From an uncultured Alistipes sp. (lineage in GTDB: Bacteria > Bacteroidota > Bacteroidia > Bacteroidales > UBA932), in assembly GCA_900550465.1 (NCBI GenBank), contig URSC01000004.1, positions 1 to 64,000 of the forward strand: a DNA stretch of 64,000 nt. Direction: 5' to 3'. The notes beneath the pieces were generated by a model. The model was not told the DNA's origin and searched no databases. It was given only the letters and a program-made list of their open reading frames with translations. Position numbers and translations under genes: made by a program. Shown piece after piece: positions 52,252-60,811 of the stretch (positions within the stretch are counted from its first letter, which is position 1; each line of letters opens with the position of its first letter).

Positions 52252-55227
52252 ATGAAAAGATTGATGACAGCGTTGATCTCGATTACACTCCTCTCACTGA
52301 CGAGCGCCTTCGCACAGTACACTGTGAAAGGCCGGATCGTCGATGCGGTAGGACCGGTAATCGGAGCTGCAGTCCTCGAACAGGGGACCCTCAATGGAAC
52401 GGAATCAGACATGGACGGTAACTTCACACTTACCGTACCCTCTGCTTCCTCGATGATCGAAATCTCGCTCATCGGCTACAAGACACTCGTATTCCAGGCC
52501 GACCAGGTGCCTCCCATCATCACCCTCGAGGATGACACGGAGATGCTCGAAGAGGTAGTGGTCATCGGTTACGGTACGGTCAAGAAGGAAGACCTTACCG
52601 GATCGGTGGCCACAGTCCGCGCTGACCAGCTCAACAAGGGTGCGGTTACCTCACCTACCGAGATGCTGAAAGGTAAGTCGGCCGGTGTCGTTATTACAGA
52701 AGGCGACGGTGCCCCCGGTTCCGGTTCCACCATCCGTATCCGCGGCGGTTCGTCCCTGAACGCCCAGAACTCCCCTCTGATCGTGATCGACGGTCTGCCT
52801 ATCACCAACGAGGGTATCAGCGGCGTGGCTGACCAGCTCTCCTCCATCAACCCGAGCGATATCGAGACATTCACCGTACTCAAGGACGCCTCCGCAACCG
52901 CTATCTACGGTTCGCGTGCATCCAACGGCGTGATCATCATCACCACCAAGAAGGGCAGCAAGTACGACTCGGCCATACCTCACGTAAGTGCCGACTATAC
53001 TCTCTCCATCTCCCAGAACGCCAAATATCTGGATGTGATGACAGGTGACGAGGTGAGGGCTGCGATGCTGGCCTATACCGGCAGCGAGACATCTGAGGGA
53101 TACCTCGCGCTCGGTGACGCCAACACCGACTGGCAGAGAGCCATCTATCAGCTCGGCATGAGCCATGAGGCCAATGTCAGCCTCTCCGGCAACTTCAAGT
53201 TCGGCGAGGCCGGCTACATGCCCTACCGCGTGTCCGGAGGCTATCTAAACGAGAAAGGTACCCTGAAGACCTCCAGCATGGAGAGAGGTACCGTAGCCCT
53301 GAACCTGACTCCTACTTTCTTCGACGACCATCTGACCATCTCCCTCAACGGTAAGGGAATGTTCCAGAACAACCGTTTCGCCAACACCGGAGCCATCTCC
53401 GCAGCCATCGAGTACGACCCTACCCAGCCTGTATACAGCGAGCACGGTCTGGACGGATATCAGATGTGGGGAGAGATGGTGAACGGTAAATTCGAGCCCA
53501 ACACCCAGTCCACTATCAACCCTCTGGCTGCTCTCATGCAGCGCAATGACGTGTCTAAGGCTTCCCGTTTCATCGGCAACGCCCAGTTCGATTATAAGAT
53601 TCACGGCTTAGAGGACCTGAGGCTGAACCTCAACCTTGGTATGGACTACTCTCACTCCAACGGAACTGTAACCGTGCCCTACGGCGCCGAGCAGTCCTAT
53701 CACAACCAGACCCAGGCCGGCCGCGGTCTCTACAACCCCTACGACCAGACCAAGCGCGACATGACCCTCGAGGCCTACGCCGACTATACCAAGGAGATAA
53801 ACAAGCACAGCTTCGGTGTCATGGCCGGTTACTCCTGGCAGCACTTCTACACTGAGAGCAACAGCCAGTCTCTTACCCAGCCGGATCCTGTAGCAGGCAG
53901 CCAGGCCACTCTCTCAGAGTTCCACAACAAGAGCGAGTACTACCTCGTATCCTTCTTCGGCCGTGCCAACTACAACTACGACAACCGCTACATGCTGACA
54001 GCCACAGTCCGCTGGGACGGTACCTCCCGCTTCACCAACAACAAGTGGGGTTTCTTCCCTTCCGTAGCCTTCGGATGGAACATCAAGGGCGAGAGCTTCC
54101 TGAAGGACTCCAAGGCAGTATCCGACCTCAAGCTCCGTCTGAGCTGGGGCCAGACAGGCCAGCAGGACATAGGTGACGTTTACCAGTCCATACCTACATA
54201 CCAAACCAACCTGATCGGCAGCTACTATATGTTCAACGGACAGGTAATCGTGCCTATCACTCCTAACGGTTACAACGCCGACCTGAAGTGGGAGACCACC
54301 ACCACCTACAACATCGGTATCGACTACGGTTTCCTGAATGACAGACTGTTCGGTACCCTGGACGTTTACTACAGGGAGACCACCGACCTGCTCAACTACA
54401 CACCCGTAGCAGCCGGTGCCAACCTGATCAACTACCTCTTCGCCAACATCGGTTCCCTGGTCAACAAGGGAGTCGAGTTCGAGATTACCGGTATCCCTGT
54501 CCAGACCCAGAACTGGAACTGGACCATCGGCGCCAACTTCGCCTACAACCACAACCGCATCACCAAGCTGACCACCAACGACGGTGATGGTTACACCGGA
54601 GTAGCCACCGGCGGTATCAGCGGCGGTGTCGGCAACACCATTCAGAGACACATGGTGGGATATCCTGCCAACACCTTCTATGTATATCAGCAGGTATATG
54701 ACGAGCAGGGTGCTCCCATCCCCGGTGCATACGTGGACCAGAACGGTGACGGTGTCATCGACGCCGACGACCTCTACTATCTCGGTCAGGCCAACCCCGT
54801 ATGGACCATCGGTTTCAACACCTCGGTATCCTGGAAGAACCTGACTCTGGCCATCGCCGGACACGGTAACCTCGGCAACATGGTGTACAACAACAACGCC
54901 TCCCGTCTGTCCCTCCTTTCTGACCTGTGGACCAACGGTTTCGTGCGCAACTGTATGGCTGATGCCTCAAGCTGGGGATTCACCAATGCAGCCTACCTGT
55001 CAGATTACTGGGTTGAGGACGGCTCCTTCTTCAAGATTGACCGTATCACCCTCAGTTATCTCTTCGATCTGGGTAAGGGCGGCAATCTCAACCTCTTCGG
55101 AACAGTCCAGAACGTAGCGACCTTCACCAAATATTCGGGTATCGACCCTGAGGTGTTCGGAGGCATTGACAACAACCTCTATCCCCGTCCCCGCACCTAT
55201 ATCATCGGTCTTAAATACAACTTCTAA
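52252..55227 (+). CDS. susC: SusC-like TonB-dependent outer-membrane transporter
   Basis: The 991-aa outer-membrane porin imports oligosaccharides with energy from TonB. The signal peptide ends in TSAFAQ. Residues of about 22-100 are the carboxypeptidase-regulatory-like domain (YTVKGRIVDAVGPVIGAAVL), followed by the TonB-box/plug start EEVVVIGYGTVKKEDLTGSV, the plug with IRIRGGSSLNAQNSPLIVID, and a 22-strand barrel ending in YIIGLKYNF with a C-terminal Phe. It is immediately followed (18 nt) by susD. Starch-derived substrate is inferred from the neighbours. Confidence 0.94.
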   Translation: MKRLMTALISITLLSLTSAFAQYTVKGRIVDAVGPVIGAAVLEQGTLNGTESDMDGNFTLTVPSASSMIEISLIGYKTLVFQADQVPPIITLEDDTEMLEEVVVIGYGTVKKEDLTGSVATVRADQLNKGAVTSPTEMLKGKSAGVVITEGDGAPGSGSTIRIRGGSSLNAQNSPLIVIDGLPITNEGISGVADQLSSINPSDIETFTVLKDASATAIYGSRASNGVIIITTKKGSKYDSAIPHVSADYTLSISQNAKYLDVMTGDEVRAAMLAYTGSETSEGYLALGDANTDWQRAIYQLGMSHEANVSLSGNFKFGEAGYMPYRVSGGYLNEKGTLKTSSMERGTVALNLTPTFFDDHLTISLNGKGMFQNNRFANTGAISAAIEYDPTQPVYSEHGLDGYQMWGEMVNGKFEPNTQSTINPLAALMQRNDVSKASRFIGNAQFDYKIHGLEDLRLNLNLGMDYSHSNGTVTVPYGAEQSYHNQTQAGRGLYNPYDQTKRDMTLEAYADYTKEINKHSFGVMAGYSWQHFYTESNSQSLTQPDPVAGSQATLSEFHNKSEYYLVSFFGRANYNYDNRYMLTATVRWDGTSRFTNNKWGFFPSVAFGWNIKGESFLKDSKAVSDLKLRLSWGQTGQQDIGDVYQSIPTYQTNLIGSYYMFNGQVIVPITPNGYNADLKWETTTTYNIGIDYGFLNDRLFGTLDVYYRETTDLLNYTPVAAGANLINYLFANIGSLVNKGVEFEITGIPVQTQNWNWTIGANFAYNHNRITKLTTNDGDGYTGVATGGISGGVGNTIQRHMVGYPANTFYVYQQVYDEQGAPIPGAYVDQNGDGVIDADDLYYLGQANPVWTIGFNTSVSWKNLTLAIAGHGNLGNMVYNNNASRLSLLSDLWTNGFVRNCMADASSWGFTNAAYLSDYWVEDGSFFKIDRITLSYLFDLGKGGNLNLFGTVQNVATFTKYSGIDPEVFGGIDNNLYPRPRTYIIGLKYNF

Positions 55228-55245
55228 ATCAAGGAGATCTGAAAT

Positions 55246-56865
55246 ATGAAAAAGATAACCACAATATTCGTTTCTATAATGGCGTCGGCCGCGCTCCTCT
55301 TCACCACATCCTGCGTGCAGGACCTGAATGTGGAGCCTATCGACCCTAACCTCGAGACACCTGAGGAGGTGCTCAACAGCATCGAGGCATATCAGCAGCT
55401 GCTGGCCAAGTGCTACGGCGGTCTGTCCGTCAGCGCCTCCGAAGGTCCTGACTCCTCTCCCGACATCGACGGTATTGACGGCGGTTACGGTCAGTACATG
55501 CGTGCCCTCTTCCACCTGCAGGAACTCTCTACTGATGAGGCCAGCACCTGCTGGAATGACCAGACCATCAAGTCTCTCCACGGACTGAGCTGGACCACTT
55601 CCGATGTGTTCGTGACAGCCATGTTCTCCCGTATCTACTACCAGATCGGTCTCTGCAACGAGTTCATCCGCCGCGGACAGGCTGCCTCTGATTTCCAGGG
55701 CGAGGAGATGGACTATATGATAGCCCAGGCCAGAGCCCTCAGGGCACTGAGTTACTACCACGCCATCGACCTCTTCGGCAACGTGCCTTTCGCCACCGAG
55801 GAAAACTCTGTAGGTGCGACAGGTCCCGAGCAGATTCTCCGCTACGACCTTTACGAGTGGCTGGTGAACGAGATTACCGGTGAGAACAACTTCCGCGACG
55901 GTCTCCGTCTCCTGGCACAAACCGAGTATGGCCGTGTAAGCCAGGAATTCGCCACCATGCTGCTTGCCAAGCTCTATCTGAACGCAGAGGTGTTCACGGC
56001 AAATGACCCTGAGGGCCGTCCCGTCATCTCCGCATGGCAGGAGTGCGCAGATGAGAGTAGCAAGATAGTCGACAACATGTCTCTGGTAGATGACTGGCAG
56101 TGGAACTTCTCTGCAGACAACAACCTCTGCCCCGAGATTATCTTCGCAGTGCAGAGCGACGGCACCAATATCCAGACCTACGGCAGCACTAACTTCGTAA
56201 TCAAGGGCTCCATCGTTTCAGGTAATCCTGAATGGCAGGCAGCCCTCGGCACCAACGACGGCTGGGGCGGTCTCGTAGTGACCCCTCAGTTCCTCGATTA
56301 CTTCGAAGGTGAGGAGGGGCAGGACCAGAGGTATCTGTTTACTGACGGTTCCGAGTTCGGTGAAGAGGCCCATTCACGTGAGATTATCGACAACTCTCAG
56401 TTCTCCAACGGATGGTGCCAGATGAAGTTCACCAACAAAAAGCATGACGATTCGCCTGCCGACAACAGTACTTCGTCCTATCCCGATACGGATTATCCCA
56501 TCTTCAGGGCCGCAGATGCATATCTGATGCTGGCTGAGGCAGTATTAAATGGGGCTGTTTCCCACTCCGAGAAGTGCCCCGACGGTCAGGATGCTCTCGA
56601 TGCAGTACGTGAGCGCGCCGGAGTGGCTTCAATTCCCCTTACCGAGGATGCCATCATCAGCGAGCGTGCCCGTGAACTCTACTGGGAGAACATGCGCCGT
56701 CAGGACCTCGTCCGTTTCGGCCTGCTCACATCCTCAGAGTATGTCTGGGACTGGAAGGGCGGCTCATACGAAGGCAACAGCGTAAACGACCGCTACAATC
56801 TCTATCCTATCCCCACCACCGAGATCAACTCCAACAACAAGCTGGAGCAGAACCCCGGTTATTAA
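55246..56865 (+). CDS. susD: SusD-like surface glycan-binding lipoprotein
   Basis: The 539-aa lipoprotein (signal ending in LLFTTSC, then QDLNVEPIDPN) forms the lid over SusC and captures glycan. Helical TPR-like segments are present (YQQLLAKCYGGLS, YMIAQARALRALSYYHAID), and the C-terminal ENMRRQDLVRFG and NLYPIPTTEINSNNKLEQNP are SusD hallmarks. The GADGPD-like acidic insert near 70 (EGPDSSPDIDGIDGGYG) is also typical. It pairs with the SusC gene upstream. Confidence 0.95.
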   Translation: MKKITTIFVSIMASAALLFTTSCVQDLNVEPIDPNLETPEEVLNSIEAYQQLLAKCYGGLSVSASEGPDSSPDIDGIDGGYGQYMRALFHLQELSTDEASTCWNDQTIKSLHGLSWTTSDVFVTAMFSRIYYQIGLCNEFIRRGQAASDFQGEEMDYMIAQARALRALSYYHAIDLFGNVPFATEENSVGATGPEQILRYDLYEWLVNEITGENNFRDGLRLLAQTEYGRVSQEFATMLLAKLYLNAEVFTANDPEGRPVISAWQECADESSKIVDNMSLVDDWQWNFSADNNLCPEIIFAVQSDGTNIQTYGSTNFVIKGSIVSGNPEWQAALGTNDGWGGLVVTPQFLDYFEGEEGQDQRYLFTDGSEFGEEAHSREIIDNSQFSNGWCQMKFTNKKHDDSPADNSTSSYPDTDYPIFRAADAYLMLAEAVLNGAVSHSEKCPDGQDALDAVRERAGVASIPLTEDAIISERARELYWENMRRQDLVRFGLLTSSEYVWDWKGGSYEGNSVNDRYNLYPIPTTEINSNNKLEQNPGY

Positions 56866-56893
56866 CAGATAACGCTAAATGACAAGAAACGAT

Positions 56894-58030
56894 ATGAAAA
56901 AGTTTTTCTATATAGCTTCAGCCGCCATGATCTCCATCCTCGCGCTGGCATCCTGCGCCGAGAAGGAAATCGTGACCTACAATCCTGAGAATGCGGTAAA
57001 GCCTGTACTTGAGGCCATCGCCGAGAGTTATGTCCTCGAGGACGGAGCGGCTTTTGAGACTCTGAACTTCTCTGCGGTAGAGTACGGTATTGCCACTGCA
57101 GCCCGCTATACCGCATACGCTGACATCAACGAGGACTTCTCCACGAAGCAGTCCCTCGGCAATGTCGCCACCGATACAGCCGGTATCGCCATCGATGCCA
57201 AGACTCTTAACAATGCCCTTATCTCGCTCGAATGCCCTCACAGCGTACCTGTGACCGTATACTTCCGCATCGAGGCCGAGATGATGGGTGAGTCTGCTCC
57301 GGTTGGAACTGTCGATGTGCTGGTATCCAATACAATATCATCAACCGTGACTCCTTATAATGCAGAGAAGACTTATCCGATGGTATATGTTGTAGGAGAT
57401 CCTTTGAGTTGGGATTTCTCAGTATATGCAGGTTTATTCAGTTATGCCGAGGATGAGGAAAATTATGTAGGTGTCCTGGATCTTGGGGCAGATAATACAA
57501 AGCGTAAATTTAAGATTACAGGCGAACTGAACTGGAATAATGGAAACTGGGGAACCGGAGATATGACCTCCACCGATCCTGAAGCTTCGTCCATCACCCT
57601 TTGGAATGACGGCGGCAGCGGCAACATCTCCAACTACAGCTCATTCCGTTACTACAACTTCCATTTCGTGAAGTCGTCTCTGACTCTTAATATGGTTTAC
57701 GGTTTCAACCAGGTAGGTATCATAGGTCTGGGCGGTGACTGGAACAATGATATCGTGATGACCCAGATTGCCCGCAACGGACAGTTCTACGCTGATATAG
57801 AAGTTGCATCTGCAACGGAGTTCAAGTTCAGACTTGATGCTGATTGGAGTAAAACCAATTGGGGTGTAGAGACACAAGGACAATCTTTGAATGATGTGGA
57901 TGTTCTTACACCAGGAGGACCAAACATATCGGTTCAGCCCGGAAACTATAGAATTTATCTTGATCTCAATGATTGGGAGAATCCTACAGCCCGTCTCAGC
58001 GCTTCCGACTACGGTCAGCCTGTAGAGTAG
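56894..58030 (+). CDS. susE: SusE-like outer-membrane starch-binding lipoprotein
   Basis: The 378-aa lipoprotein (ISILALASC) has an N-terminal SusE domain at about 25-150 (EKEIVTYNPENAVKPVLEAI) and two C-terminal binding modules, one starting near MVYVVGDPLSWDF (about 165) and the second near VGIIGLGGDWNNDIVMTQ (about 275). It helps hold starch at the cell surface. I start it at 56894 (MKKFF), since the in-frame ATG at 56879 would lengthen the signal peptide. Two stretches of the binding modules (57361-57540 and 57841-57960) are near 37-42% GC, clearly lower than the flanking DNA. A hairpin ends the gene. Confidence 0.88.
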   Translation: MKKFFYIASAAMISILALASCAEKEIVTYNPENAVKPVLEAIAESYVLEDGAAFETLNFSAVEYGIATAARYTAYADINEDFSTKQSLGNVATDTAGIAIDAKTLNNALISLECPHSVPVTVYFRIEAEMMGESAPVGTVDVLVSNTISSTVTPYNAEKTYPMVYVVGDPLSWDFSVYAGLFSYAEDEENYVGVLDLGADNTKRKFKITGELNWNNGNWGTGDMTSTDPEASSITLWNDGGSGNISNYSSFRYYNFHFVKSSLTLNMVYGFNQVGIIGLGGDWNNDIVMTQIARNGQFYADIEVASATEFKFRLDADWSKTNWGVETQGQSLNDVDVLTPGGPNISVQPGNYRIYLDLNDWENPTARLSASDYGQPVE

Positions 58031-58064
58031 CAGTACGAAGGTACACGACAATCTAAAATACTGG

Positions 58065-58094
58065 AGGGCGGGGACGTAAGTGCCCGCCCTTTTT
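58065..58094 (+). terminator. Intrinsic terminator-like hairpin between susE and the amylase gene
   Basis: AGGGCGGG (58065-58072) pairs with CCCGCCCT (58083-58090) around 10 nt and is followed by TTTT, giving five T in all. The amylase ATG is only 14 nt past the T-run, leaving no room for a promoter, so the amylase must depend on read-through. Confidence 0.8.
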
Positions 58095-58108
58095 ATAGTT
58101 CCAGAACC

Positions 58109-60145
58109 ATGACCAGAATATACGTATCACTTATCGTTTTGGCGCTTATGTGCGCTGCCGTCGTCTCTTGCGAGAATGAGCCGTCAGGAGAGGAAAAGCC
58201 TCTGACAGGTAATGTCACGGCGGACCCGATAGAGTGGGACGGGACGAAGAACGCGGAGATTACCTACCAGCTGCTGGTGTATTCGTTTGCGGACTCGGAT
58301 GGAGACGGCATAGGGGATTTCCAGGGTATCATCGACAAGCTGGACTACCTCGACTCGCTCGGTGCGACGGCCCTGTGGCTCTCGCCCATTCATCCTGCGG
58401 CATCCTATCACGGCTATGACGTGAAGGACTATGCGGACGTGAATCCGGATTACGGCACGTTGGAGGACTTCAGGGCTCTGGTGAGTGCCGCTCATGAACA
58501 TGACATAAAGATCTATATCGACTACGTGCTCAACCACAGCAGCAAGGATCATCCCTGGTTTCTGGAGGCAAAGGAGAACGCGGACAGCCCTTACCGGGAT
58601 TTCTACATCTTCTCGGACAACCCGAGGGCTGACATAGAGGCCGGGCGTATCCCCATGATCAATACCGAAGGCTCGAACGGCTATGATGCCTCGCAGTGGT
58701 ATGTGGCCGGCAACGAGGCCGTGGGTACGATGGAGTTTGTCCTGGACTGGACCGACCCCGATGCTCCGACTGTCACCGTGACCCGCACGGACGGGCCGGC
58801 AGACCCGGAGAATACCGCCCCGGATACTGACAGCGACAAATACCTCTATCTGGGCGACCCCGGCCGTCACGTGAAGTTCTACGATGACGGGGGCGGGATG
58901 TACTCCCTGACGGTGGATTTCGATTCACCCTGGGGATTCCTGATCCGCCCGGTGAACTCCGATGAGTGGCCGGCCGGTTCCAAATACGGGGCACAGAGCG
59001 CTTCGGAGGCCATGATAGAGTACGGTGTACCCAAGGAACTTTTCACCTCTCAGGACAACAACGCCGTGGCCGACCTCCTGATGCCCGGTACCCTCTACTA
59101 TCATTCCCACATGTGGACCTCCTGGTTCGCGGATCTCAACTACGGGGCTGCCGACGAGGCCGAGAAATCCCCGGCCTTCCAGGAGCTGGTGCGCATCGGC
59201 CGCCAGTGGGTGACTGACTACGGCATCGACGGCATGCGCCTGGACGCCGTGAAGCACATTTATCACAATGCCAATTCCAGCGAGAACCCGACATTCCTGG
59301 GCAAGTTCTACGACGCCATGAGCGAGGGCTTCACCGGAGAGGATCCCTTCTACATGGTGGGGGAGGTGTTCTCCGAGCACAATGAGGTGGCGCCTTACTA
59401 TGCCGGCCTGCCCGCGGCCTTCGAGTTCTCCTTCTGGTGGAGGCTCTCGGAGGGTATCAACGGAGGCACCGGCAATACCTTTGTCAAGGAAATCCTGTCC
59501 TATCAGCAGGAGTATGCCGCCGTGCGTCCCGACTATATCGAGGCCACCAAGCTTTCCAACCACGACGAGAACCGGGCCGGCAGCGACCTGGGCGAGTCCA
59601 CGGCTAAGATGCGTCTGGCCGGAGCAGTGCTTCTGACCGCAGGCGGCGAGCCCTACATCTACTATGGTGAGGAGCTCGGGTATACCGGAGTCAAGGAAAA
59701 CGGCGACGAGTATGTGCGTATCCCCATGAACTGGGGCGACAGCTACAATACCAAGCTGTCCTCCTATACCGACAAGTCCGAGATTACCCTTCCTACGGCC
59801 TCCGTCTCCGAGCAGGCTGCCGACGCCTCCTCCGTCTTCCGGGTCTACAAGGATTTTGCCCGTGCCCGTCATGCCTGCCCTGCCCTCGCTCACGGCCACA
59901 TGGTGCGCCACGACCTCTATAACGAGACCCTGACTGCCCTTCCCGGGCTTTGTGCCTGGATAATGGAGTATGAGGACGACCGCGTGCTGGTACTGCACAA
60001 CTTCAGCGGTTCGGAAATCAACTTCCTCCTGCACGACACCGTCACCGGGACGGTCGCTGTCCAGGGAGAGGTATCCATGGACAGCAGCGGGGAGACACCC
60101 CGTCTGGTCATGGGGGCATATTCTTCCGTGGTATTCAGTATCTGA
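58109..60145 (+). CDS. susG: SusG-like surface alpha-amylase (GH13 lipoprotein) with inserted starch-binding module
   Basis: The 678-aa lipoprotein (Cys21 in AAVVSCEN) hydrolyses starch at the cell surface. The GH13 catalytic residues are Asp379 in GMRLDAVKH, Glu419 in MVGEVFSEH and Asp486 in LSNHDENRA. About residues 195-330 form an insertion in the B domain (EAVGTMEFVLDW to HMWTSWFADLNYG) that corresponds in place to the CBM58 of SusG. The C-terminal beta domain ends the protein. It sits 14 nt after a terminator-like hairpin and 1 nt before the next lipoprotein gene. Confidence 0.93.
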   Translation: MTRIYVSLIVLALMCAAVVSCENEPSGEEKPLTGNVTADPIEWDGTKNAEITYQLLVYSFADSDGDGIGDFQGIIDKLDYLDSLGATALWLSPIHPAASYHGYDVKDYADVNPDYGTLEDFRALVSAAHEHDIKIYIDYVLNHSSKDHPWFLEAKENADSPYRDFYIFSDNPRADIEAGRIPMINTEGSNGYDASQWYVAGNEAVGTMEFVLDWTDPDAPTVTVTRTDGPADPENTAPDTDSDKYLYLGDPGRHVKFYDDGGGMYSLTVDFDSPWGFLIRPVNSDEWPAGSKYGAQSASEAMIEYGVPKELFTSQDNNAVADLLMPGTLYYHSHMWTSWFADLNYGAADEAEKSPAFQELVRIGRQWVTDYGIDGMRLDAVKHIYHNANSSENPTFLGKFYDAMSEGFTGEDPFYMVGEVFSEHNEVAPYYAGLPAAFEFSFWWRLSEGINGGTGNTFVKEILSYQQEYAAVRPDYIEATKLSNHDENRAGSDLGESTAKMRLAGAVLLTAGGEPYIYYGEELGYTGVKENGDEYVRIPMNWGDSYNTKLSSYTDKSEITLPTASVSEQAADASSVFRVYKDFARARHACPALAHGHMVRHDLYNETLTALPGLCAWIMEYEDDRVLVLHNFSGSEINFLLHDTVTGTVAVQGEVSMDSSGETPRLVMGAYSSVVFSI

Positions 60146-60146
60146 A

Positions 60147-60791
60147 ATGAAGGCATTGAGATTGGCAATAGCAGCTGCAGCATTACTGCTGACACTATCC
60201 TGCTCATACAGGGTGGAGCGTAACCCGTTCTTCGACGAGGAGTCCGGGCCGGCCAGAACCTGCGTGCTCTTGTCCGATACGACCCTGCTCGTAGTCCGGG
60301 ACTATTTCCCCGGAATCGGCAGTGTGGACGGACTGACCTGCGACGACTATACGGTGCTGCCGCTCTCCCGGGGAAGTATGGATTCGGTGCTGGTGGTGGC
60401 AGGGCCGGCTTCCCGCAATATCTCCACCGTCCGGGTGACCACAGGGAAGGAAAGCGGAGTAATCGTGCTCAAGCGGGAAAACATCCGGAGCCAGGATGTC
60501 CCGTCGGTAACCGTGGTGGGAACCGACATGGGCGGCAGGGAGTTCACCGTCAAGGTGGACAATACCCCGGCCAGCTACCTGGTCCTGTGGCAGAATACCC
60601 TGCTTGGGCACAAATGCCTGTCCTACCACAAGCCGGGAGTGTTTACCGTTCACATCCCTGACAACGCGGAGGAAATGGACCACTCCTGCATCCGCATATA
60701 CTCGCACAACGCGGCGGGAGCCGGCAGCGATATCACGGTGCCGGTGCGGAGGGGACGGGTGACCTCCTCCGATGCTGCTGAATTGTCCTGA
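60147..60791 (+). CDS. Unknown lipoprotein in the starch locus, 214 aa
   Basis: The ATG at 60147 follows the amylase stop by one base, and the protein begins MKALRLAIAAAALLLTLSC with Cys19 as lipid site. The mature 195 residues are beta-rich with no membrane helix: the first part looks like a strand-rich module (CVLLSDTTLLVVRDYFPGI), the second (about 115-200, SVTVVGTDMGGREFTVKVDN, IRIYSHNAAGAGSDITVPV) could be an Ig-like fold. I do not recognise a family. The position suggests a starch-binding role similar to SusF, but that is a guess from context; no aromatic binding platform is evident. Confidence 0.75.
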   Translation: MKALRLAIAAAALLLTLSCSYRVERNPFFDEESGPARTCVLLSDTTLLVVRDYFPGIGSVDGLTCDDYTVLPLSRGSMDSVLVVAGPASRNISTVRVTTGKESGVIVLKRENIRSQDVPSVTVVGTDMGGREFTVKVDNTPASYLVLWQNTLLGHKCLSYHKPGVFTVHIPDNAEEMDHSCIRIYSHNAAGAGSDITVPVRRGRVTSSDAAELS

Positions 60792-60811
60792 AGAACAAAT
60801 AAATAAACTGT

